From contig NZ_JALLPO010000009.1 of NCBI RefSeq assembly GCF_023276435.1, positions 124,001 to 188,000 on the forward strand: a stretch of DNA of 64,000 bases, written 5' to 3'. A program made the position numbers and the translations under genes. Below the pieces are notes generated by a model. The model saw only the letters and a list, made by a program, of their open reading frames with translations, did no database searches and was not told the origin of the DNA. The first letter of the stretch is position 1; the number at the start of each line of letters is the position of its first letter. The DNA is from Sphaerisporangium perillae. GTDB taxonomy: Bacteria; Actinomycetota; Actinomycetes; Streptosporangiales; Streptosporangiaceae. Of this stretch, positions 58,679 to 64,000 are shown in pieces.

Positions 58679-59533
58679 GTGATCGCATTTCTCGGACTGG
58701 GGCGCATGGGCGCCCCCATGGCCCGCCGTCTCGTGGACGCCGGGCACGACGTGACGGTGTGGAACCGTACGCCCCGTGCGGTGCCGGGCGCCGCGACCGC
58801 CGCCTCGCCCGCCGAGGCCGTCGCGGACGCCGGCCTGGTCATCACCATGTTGCGCGACCCGGCGGCCGTCGAGGAGGTCCTGGAGGCGGCGGCGCCACGG
58901 CCCGGCTCGCTGGTGGTGGAGATGTCCACCATCGGGCCGGAGGCGGTCTCGCGCCTCCGCTCGCTGCTCCCCGGCGGCGTCGGACTGGTGGACGCTCCCG
59001 TGCTCGGCAGCGTCCAGCCGGCCGCCCAGGGCACGCTGACGGTGCTGGCCGGCGGGTCGGACGCCGACCTCGCGCGCTGCCGTGACGTCCTGGCCGTCTT
59101 CGGCACCGTCCGCGAGGCGGGCCCGCTCGGGGCCGGCGCGGCGCTGAAGCTGGCGGTGATGAGCACGCTGGTCCCCGCCCAGGTGCTGATCGCCGAGGCG
59201 CTGGCCTACGCGGCCGCCCGCGGCGTCGACCGCGTCGCGCTGCTGGAGGTGCTGTCCGCGACGCCGCTCGCACCGCTGGCGGAGCGCCTGCGGCCCGCCG
59301 CCCTGGACGGGCCCGCCGAGACCCGCTACGCCCTCGGCCTGGCCGCCAAGGACCTGACCCTGGCCGCCCACGAGACGCAGACCATCGCGGCCGCGGCACG
59401 CGAGCGCCTCGACGAGGCCGCGCGGGCAGGCCTCGGTGACAGCGACCTCACGGCCATCCTCACCTCCCCCACGCTGCGCGCCACGACCCGCCAGGGGGAT
59501 CTGGGAGCGCGCGACGGCGAACCGGCGGAGTGA
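58679..59533 (+). CDS. NAD(P)-dependent beta-hydroxyacid dehydrogenase (3-hydroxyisobutyrate dehydrogenase family)
   Basis: The 284-residue protein has the N-terminal site IAFLGLGRMGAPMARRLVDA with NRT for NADP, the substrate loop DAPVLGSVQPAAQGTLTVLA and the catalytic Lys in GAGAALKLAVMSTLV. It ends with a helical domain (LGLAAKDLTLAAHETQT). GTG 58679 is used. Members reduce or oxidise small beta-hydroxy acids or act as imine reductases; the exact role is unclear. Its stop lies seven bases from the convergent hutH stop. Confidence 0.88.
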   Translation: MIAFLGLGRMGAPMARRLVDAGHDVTVWNRTPRAVPGAATAASPAEAVADAGLVITMLRDPAAVEEVLEAAAPRPGSLVVEMSTIGPEAVSRLRSLLPGGVGLVDAPVLGSVQPAAQGTLTVLAGGSDADLARCRDVLAVFGTVREAGPLGAGAALKLAVMSTLVPAQVLIAEALAYAAARGVDRVALLEVLSATPLAPLAERLRPAALDGPAETRYALGLAAKDLTLAAHETQTIAAAARERLDEAARAGLGDSDLTAILTSPTLRATTRQGDLGARDGEPAE

Positions 59534-59540
59534 GCGCGGC

Positions 59541-61088
59541 TCAGGCGAGCGGGCCGGTGACCGACTCGGCGGCGGTGAGCAGCGTGCCGTCGCCGACCAG
59601 CCGCACGACCGACTCGACCTCCGGGGCGAGGAACCGGTCCGGCCCCGGCCCCGGCACCTCCTGGCGCAGGGCGGCGACCACGGCGCCGGTCGCGGGGGCG
59701 GCCCGCAGCGGCCGGCGCAGGTCGATCGCCCGCGCGGCGGTCAGGATCTCGATGGCCAGCACGCGCGTGAGCCCGTCGATCGAGCGCCGCAGCTTGCGGG
59801 CGGCCGACCAGCCCATGGAGACGTGGTCCTCCTGCATCGCCGAGCTCGGGATCGAGTCGACGCTCGCCGGGACGGCGAGGCGCTTCAGCTCCGACACGAT
59901 CGCCGCCTGGGTGTACTGGGCGATCATGTGCCCGGAGTCGACGCCCGGGTCGTCGGCGAGGAAGGCGGGCAGGCCATGGCTGCGCGCGACGTCCAGCATC
60001 CGGTCGGTACGCCGCTCGGCCATCGAGGCGACGTCGGCCACGGCGATGGCGAGGAAGTCCAGCACGTAGCCCACCGGGGCGCCGTGGAAGTTGCCGTTGG
60101 ACTCGACCCGGCCGTCGTCGAGCACCACGGGATTGTCGACGGCGGAGGCCAGCTCCCGGCCCGCCACCGTGGCGGCGTGCGCGGCGGTGTCCCGGGCCGC
60201 GCCGGCGACCTGGGGCGCGCAGCGCAGCGAGTAGGCGTCCTGCACGCGGGTGCACGAGTCGTCCCGGTGCGAGGCCATGATCCCCGAGTCGCGCAGGAGC
60301 GCCCGCAGGTTGGCGGCGGAGGCGGCCTGGCCGGGATGGGGGCGCAGGGCCTGCAACTCGGGCGCGAACACTCGATCGGTGCCGAGCAACGCCTCCACGC
60401 TCATCGCCGCGCTGAGGTCGGCGGTCTTGAGCAGCCGCGCCAGATCGTCCAGGGCGAGCACCAGCATGCCGAGCATGCCGTCGGTCCCGTTGATCAGGGC
60501 GAGGCCCTCCTTGGCGGCCAGCTCGACCGGCTCGAGACCGGCGCGCTTCAGCGCCTCGGCGGCGCTGGCGGGCTCGCCGGCGCGGTCGCGTACCGGCCCC
60601 TCCCCCATCAGGGCGAGGGCGACGTGGGACAGCGGGGCCAGGTCGCCGGAGCAGCCGAGGCTCCCGTACTCGTGCACGACCGGGGTGATCCCCGTGCTGA
60701 GCAGCCCCGCAAGGGCCCGCGCGGTGGACGGCCGGACCCCGGTGTGCCCGGTGGCGAGGGTGTGCAGGCGAAGCAGCATCATGGCCCGGACGACCTCGGT
60801 CTCCACCTCCGGACCCGACCCGGCGGCGTGCGAGCGGACCAGGGAACGCTGCAGCTGCGCGCGCAGCTGCGGGTCGATGTGCCGGGTGGCGAGCGCGCCG
60901 AATCCGGTCGAGACACCGTAGGCGGGAGTGGGGCTCTCGGCGAGCTCCTCGACGCGCGCCCGGGCCCTGGCCATGGCCGCGACCGCCTCGTCGGTGAGGC
61001 GCACGGCGGCGCCGTGCCGGGCGACCCTGATGACGTCGGCGAAACTCAGCGGCTCCGGACCGATCTCCACGACCTCGCTGTCGCGCAT
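59541..61088 (-). CDS. hutH: histidine ammonia-lyase
   Basis: The 515-residue enzyme has the family layout: YGVSTGFGALATRHI near residue 57 with the catalytic Tyr, the MIO-forming triad region GSLGCSGDLAPLSHVALALM near 143-162 (here Cys-Ser-Gly, as in some actinobacterial enzymes), NGTDGMLGML, and SMGWSAARKLRRSIDGLTRV. It removes ammonia from histidine to give urocanate. ATG 61088 is natural. The other hut genes are not in the window. It is convergent with the beta-hydroxyacid dehydrogenase. Confidence 0.92.
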   Translation of the reverse strand: MRDSEVVEIGPEPLSFADVIRVARHGAAVRLTDEAVAAMARARARVEELAESPTPAYGVSTGFGALATRHIDPQLRAQLQRSLVRSHAAGSGPEVETEVVRAMMLLRLHTLATGHTGVRPSTARALAGLLSTGITPVVHEYGSLGCSGDLAPLSHVALALMGEGPVRDRAGEPASAAEALKRAGLEPVELAAKEGLALINGTDGMLGMLVLALDDLARLLKTADLSAAMSVEALLGTDRVFAPELQALRPHPGQAASAANLRALLRDSGIMASHRDDSCTRVQDAYSLRCAPQVAGAARDTAAHAATVAGRELASAVDNPVVLDDGRVESNGNFHGAPVGYVLDFLAIAVADVASMAERRTDRMLDVARSHGLPAFLADDPGVDSGHMIAQYTQAAIVSELKRLAVPASVDSIPSSAMQEDHVSMGWSAARKLRRSIDGLTRVLAIEILTAARAIDLRRPLRAAPATGAVVAALRQEVPGPGPDRFLAPEVESVVRLVGDGTLLTAAESVTGPLA

Positions 61089-61145
61089 GGTGTCACTCTC
61101 TCGCTTAGGTAACTGGCATATCGCATGTTAGCCCCTTACAGCCCC

Positions 61146-61838
61146 TTAATAGGAGAACATCGCGGCCAGGCCCTTTCGTCCCAGGTCCGTCACCTCCAGC
61201 ACCCGCCTCGCCGATCCCCGCCGGTACCAGTCGCGCTCCAGCAGCGACCTGGTGACCGCCGCGCCGAGGGCGCCCGCCAGGTGCGGCCGGCGCTCGGTCC
61301 AGTCGAGGCACGCGGGCGCGAACCTGCGCCGGGAGGCCCGCGCCGCGGCGACGTCGACGCCCAGCTCCGCCAGGGCCGCCTCGCCCGCCGCGGTCAGCTC
61401 GAAGGCGTCCTGCCCGACCAGGTGCCCGGCCTCGACCAGGTGGGTCAGCAGCTCGACTCCGGCCCGTCCGGCCAGGTGGTCGTAACAGGTGCGCGCCTCC
61501 TCCAGCAGCCGGGCCTGCCGGGACTGGCGCAGCGAGCGTACGGCCGGGCGCGGGCTGACCCGGGCCAGCACCTCCAGCACCTCGGCCACCTCTGGGCCGG
61601 ACAGCCGGTAGTAGCGATGGCGGCCCTGCGTGGCCACGGTCACCAGCCCGCCGGCCAGCAACCTGGCCAGGTGGGAGCTCGCCGTGGCCGGGCTCACCCC
61701 CGCGAGCCGGGCGAGCTCCCCGGCCGCGAGCGCGCGGCCGTCCAGCAGCGCGGTGAGGACGGCGGCCCGGGTCGGGTCGGCGATCAGTGCGGCGACCTTG
61801 GCGATATCGGCGTCGTTGGCGACGTGCTCGGCGACCAT
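61146..61838 (-). CDS. ArsR-type winged-helix regulator with extended C-terminus
   Basis: The 230-residue protein has an N-terminal ArsR winged helix (ALIADPTRAAVLTALLDGRA; AGELARLAGVSPATASSHLARL; GGLVTVATQGRHRYYRLSGP). A second helical and winged part of about 130 residues follows (CYDHLAGRAGVELLTHLVEA; SLLERDWYRRGSARRVLEVT). The CxC metal site of ArsR/SmtB is absent. ATG 61838 lies inside a 48-bp nested dyad, so tight autorepression is likely. A DinB-like fragment is divergent from it. Confidence 0.85.
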   Translation of the reverse strand: MVAEHVANDADIAKVAALIADPTRAAVLTALLDGRALAAGELARLAGVSPATASSHLARLLAGGLVTVATQGRHRYYRLSGPEVAEVLEVLARVSPRPAVRSLRQSRQARLLEEARTCYDHLAGRAGVELLTHLVEAGHLVGQDAFELTAAGEAALAELGVDVAAARASRRRFAPACLDWTERRPHLAGALGAAVTRSLLERDWYRRGSARRVLEVTDLGRKGLAAMFSY

Positions 61839-61883
61839 GCTTCGACGGTAGCCCAACCATGGTTGCACCAGGATCGAAGCATG
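61836..61883. promoter_or_regulatory. 48-bp nested dyad at the ArsR-type start
   Basis: CATGCTTCGA (61836-61845) and TCGAAGCATG (61874-61883) are perfect inverse copies. AACCATGGTT (61855-61864) is a perfect dyad between them. Both share the same centre (between 61859 and 61860). The outer arms contain the ATG of the minus-strand regulator and of the plus-strand fragment. Confidence 0.75.
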
Positions 61884-62087
61884 GACGGACACCCGGCCCG
61901 TTCGCGCTGGAGGCGGCTCGGCCGCTGCTACCTGCACCGGTACGCGGCCGCCGGCACAGGCGCCTGTGATCTCCCCCGCGACCCCGGCTGGACGCTGCGG
62001 CGCATCGCCGAACATGTGGCGGGGATCACCTGGTACGCCGAGCGGGTCGGCGGGCTTCGGTTTGGGGAGTTGGCCGGAATTCGCTAG
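61881..62087 (+). pseudogene. fragment of a DinB-like protein
   Basis: A 68-codon frame from ATG 61881 with DPGWTLRRIAEHVAGITWYA, a typical His-containing helix of DinB/mycothiol-dependent enzymes, and a stop at 62085-62087. Normal members have about 150 or more residues, so this is a short remnant. It is divergent from the ArsR-type regulator, as the target of such a repressor would be. Confidence 0.55.
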
Positions 62088-62126
62088 AGTTCTCTGCGTG
62101 AGGCCGGGTGTTCACCGGCCGATCAC

Positions 62127-62199
62127 GCGGACGTGGCTCAGCTGGTAGAGCATCACCTTGCCAAGGTGAGGGTCGCGGGTTCGAATCCCGTCGTCCGCT
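62127..62199 (+). tRNA. tRNA-Gly (anticodon GCC)
   Basis: Acceptor GCGGACG/CGTCCGC, D arm TGGCTCAGCTGGTAGAGCA, anticodon stem TCACC/GGTGA with loop TTGCCAA (anticodon GCC), and T arm CGCGGGTTCGAATCCCGT. CCA is not encoded. First of three tRNAs. Confidence 0.97.
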
Positions 62200-62231
62200 C
62201 GGAGAGGCCTTGCCGCGACGAGGCCTCGCCC

Positions 62232-62302
62232 GGTGGAGTGGCCGAGAGGCGAGGCAGCGGCCTGCAAAGCCGCGTACACGGGTTCAAATCCCGTCTCCAC
62301 CT
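62232..62302 (+). tRNA. tRNA-Cys (anticodon GCA)
   Basis: Acceptor GGTGGAG/CTCCACC, anticodon stem GCGGC/GCCGC with loop CTGCAAA (anticodon GCA), and T arm ACGGGTTCAAATCCCGT. CCA is not encoded. Second of three tRNAs. Confidence 0.97.
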
Positions 62303-62319
62303 CTGTTCCACCGCAACGC

Positions 62320-62391
62320 GGGCGATTAGCTCAGTGGGAGAGCGCTACCTTGACACGGTAGAGGCCACTGGTTCAATCCCAGTATCGCCCA
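62320..62391 (+). tRNA. tRNA-Val (anticodon GAC)
   Basis: Acceptor GGGCGAT/ATCGCCC, D arm TTAGCTCAGTGGGAGAGC, anticodon stem CTACC/GGTAG with loop TTGACAC (anticodon GAC), and T arm CACTGGTTCAATCCCAGT. Outside the anticodon arm it is nearly identical to tRNA-Val(CAC) at 53150-53221. Confidence 0.97.
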
Positions 62392-62397
62392 CCACAG

Positions 62398-62431
62398 AAT
62401 CCCCAGGTCAGACGCCTGGGGATTCTTCGTT
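62398..62431 (+). terminator. Rho-independent terminator of the tRNA cluster
   Basis: AATCCCCAGG (62398-62407) pairs with CCTGGGGATT (62415-62424) around TCAGACG, followed by CTTCGTTT. It lies six bases after tRNA-Val(GAC). Confidence 0.85.
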
Positions 62432-62566
62432 TCCCGATCGACCCCGCCCCGCTCCTCCCCAGGTCATCGACCGCGACGCGTCTTCCGCGCCCTCGACGGC
62501 CGGCCCCTCACCGTCGAGCCGGACGACGGCGAGAGACCTGGATCACCGAGAAGGCGGCGGACGGCC

Positions 62567-63454
62567 TCAAGCGGCGGGGCCGCCGCAGTCGTCGAGTCCG
62601 GCGCACGCCACGAAGTGGCCCTCGTCGGCCGCAAGGAGCCTGCCGGTCGCGCCCTTCTGGTGGTAGAGGCAGCCGTCGGCCGGGGCCGCCTCCTCCCACG
62701 GCGAGCCCAGCCGGGGTACCGCTGACAGCAGTTGCCGGGTGTACGGGTGCAGCGGGTCGCCGAAGACCTTCTCGGTCAGTCCCATCTCGACCACCGTCCC
62801 GTGGCGCAGCACGACCGTGCGCTCGGCGAGGTAGTTGCCCAGCGACAGGTCGTGGGTGATGTACAGGACGCCGAGCCCCCGGGCCTTGAGGTCGGCGAGC
62901 AGGTTCAGCACGTCGATGCGGGTGGAGGCGTCGAGCATGCTGGTGATCTCGTCGGCGACCAGCAGCTTGATCTCCAGCAGCAGTGCCCGCGCGATGAGCA
63001 GGCGCTGGAGCTGGCCACCGCTGAGCTGGTGCGGGAACTTGTCGAGCACCTGACCCGGATTGAGGCGGACCGCCGCCAGTGCCTCCTCGACGCGATCGTC
63101 CCAGTCCGGCACCGAAGGGAAGTACTGCTCCTTGATCATCCGAAGCACGCGGTCGGCCTTGAACACCGGGTTGTAGGAGCTGAACGGGTCCTGGAAGACC
63201 CCCTGGACGCTGCGGTAGTAGGCCTTGCCGGGCTTCACCGGGGCGCCGTCGAGGGTGATCGACCCCGAGGTGAGGGAGGTGAGGCCGAGGATCATCCTGC
63301 CGATCGTGGTCTTGCCGCTGCCGCTCTCCCCGATGAGGGAGACGACCTCGCCGGTGCCGACGTCGAAGCTCACGCCATCGACGGCGGTCATGGTCTTGCC
63401 GCCGAAGGCTCCCACCTTGTAGACCTTCGTGACGTCATGAAGTTCGAGCATCAT
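62567..63454 (-). CDS. oligopeptide-type ABC transporter ATP-binding protein (DppF/OppF-like)
   Basis: The 295-residue ATPase has Walker A IGESGSGKTTIGRM near residue 45, Q-loop QDPFSSYNPVF, signature LSGGQLQRLLIARALL and Walker B LLVADEITSMLD, plus the C-terminal oligopeptide-transporter region DPLHPYTRQLLSAVP with a Cys-containing tail. ATG 63454 overlaps the stop of the upstream ATPase. Together they drive import of peptides or similar solutes. The permease and binding-protein genes must lie beyond the window edge. Confidence 0.92.
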   Translation of the reverse strand: MMLELHDVTKVYKVGAFGGKTMTAVDGVSFDVGTGEVVSLIGESGSGKTTIGRMILGLTSLTSGSITLDGAPVKPGKAYYRSVQGVFQDPFSSYNPVFKADRVLRMIKEQYFPSVPDWDDRVEEALAAVRLNPGQVLDKFPHQLSGGQLQRLLIARALLLEIKLLVADEITSMLDASTRIDVLNLLADLKARGLGVLYITHDLSLGNYLAERTVVLRHGTVVEMGLTEKVFGDPLHPYTRQLLSAVPRLGSPWEEAAPADGCLYHQKGATGRLLAADEGHFVACAGLDDCGGPAA

Positions 63455-64000
63455 GCCTTCCAGCAGGCGACGAAGTGATCGGGCTCGACCTCGACCGCCG
63501 GTGGCTCCTCCTCGGCGCACTTGGCGAACGCGAGGGGGCAGCGGTCCCTGAACCGGCAGCCCGAGGGCGGGTCGAGCAACGAGGGCGGGCTGCCCGGGAT
63601 GCCGGAGAGCCTCTTGTCGGCGTACCGCACGCCGACTTCCGGTAGCGAGTTGATCAGCAGCTGGGCGTACGGGTGCCGTGGCGCGCTGACGATCGTGTGC
63701 GCCGGGGCCTTCTCGGCCAGCTTCCCGGCGTACATCACCATGATCGTGTCGGCTATCTGATAGGTCAGCGAGATGTCGTGCGTGATGAAGATCATGCTCT
63801 TCACGAAGCCCGCGTCGCGGAACCCGACCAGCGCCTTGGCCACCGCCTTCTGCGTGGACACGTCCAGCGCCGAGGTGATCTCGTCGGCGATGAGCAGCGA
63901 CGGGTTGAGCAACGTGGAGATCACCATCACCATGCGCTGCTTCATGCCGCCGGACAACTCGATCGGGTACCGGTCGAGCACCTCGCGGGGCAGCGAGACC
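63451..64000 (-). CDS. oligopeptide-type ABC transporter ATP-binding protein (DppD/OppD-like), truncated by window edge
   Basis: Only the C-terminal 182 residues are inside the window; the frame is open to base 64000. Signature LSGGMKQRMVMVISTLL, Walker B LLIADEITSALD and switch His in FITHDISLTYQIAD are followed by the oligopeptide-transporter C-terminal domain PRHPYAQLLINSLP and the Cys pattern CRFRDRCPLAFAKC, which in this family may hold an iron-sulfur cluster. Its TGA overlaps the ATG of the DppF-like gene. Confidence 0.93.
   Translation of the reverse strand, partial: VSLPREVLDRYPIELSGGMKQRMVMVISTLLNPSLLIADEITSALDVSTQKAVAKALVGFRDAGFVKSMIFITHDISLTYQIADTIMVMYAGKLAEKAPAHTIVSAPRHPYAQLLINSLPEVGVRYADKRLSGIPGSPPSLLDPPSGCRFRDRCPLAFAKCAEEEPPAVEVEPDHFVACWKA

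Overview
The window is very GC-rich actinobacterial chromosome. An SsgB-type sporulation protein, F420-type (LLM) oxidoreductase, GntR, IclR, TetR and PaaX regulators, many GTG starts and heavy use of ATGA/GTGA stop-start overlaps suggest a sporulating filamentous actinomycete, plausibly of the Streptosporangiaceae type. That placement is inference from gene content, not a phylogeny. No rRNA, CRISPR array or replication origin was seen.

Layout. 1-2.5 kb: end of an M24-family hydrolase and an aldehyde dehydrogenase. 2.8-9.8 kb: a response regulator/histidine kinase pair divergent from an ABC exporter, an S41 protease and a lipoprotein esterase. 10-17.6 kb: a VOC-GntR-(2Fe-2S)-molybdenum hydroxylase operon divergent from a fused E1 and an E2 of a 2-oxo acid dehydrogenase; two copies of TTGGATCCAA lie 63 bp apart between them. 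17.7-21.1 kb: two regulator/oxidoreductase divergent pairs. 21.5-31.2 kb: an aerobic benzoyl-CoA (box) degradation cluster: split BoxA (ferredoxin and reductase), BoxC, BoxB, a BoxD-type aldehyde dehydrogenase, hydroxyacyl-CoA dehydrogenase, enoyl-CoA hydratase and a PaaX regulator. Its CoA ligase is only an in-frame deleted relic. 31.3-37.3 kb: an IclR-linked gene set of unknown substrate (LLM oxidoreductase, two NTF2-like proteins, DUF1214, SDR, sulfotransferase), with TAGAAC-NN-GTTCTA palindromes in front of its transcription units. 37.3-47 kb: amidohydrolase, PaaY-like hexapeptide protein, methyltransferase, SIR2-like fragment, Rrf2/NIPSNAP pair, DNA glycosylase, and a DGPF/ECF42-type sigma factor unit. 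47.2-53.2 kb: accessory stretch with one intact IS, one truncated IS3-type element, two DUF3293 proteins, a 33-residue Cys-rich protein and an unknown 389-residue protein, ending at tRNA-Val(CAC). 53.6-64 kb: ssgB, DUF305/LVIVD lipoproteins, pabC/pabB flanking an IS605-end-like remnant, hutH, an ArsR-type regulator, a tRNA-Gly/Cys/Val cluster and two oligopeptide-type ABC ATPases.

How it works together. The centre of the window is aromatic and acyl-CoA catabolism. The box genes turn benzoyl-CoA into beta-oxidation intermediates. A 27-bp element (26/27 identical) lies both between boxC and paaX and 15 kb away upstream of the paaY-like gene, which points to one PaaX-type regulon. Separate recognisable operator pairs accompany the GntR, TetR, IclR, Rrf2 and ArsR-type regulators, so much of the local wiring can be read from the sequence.
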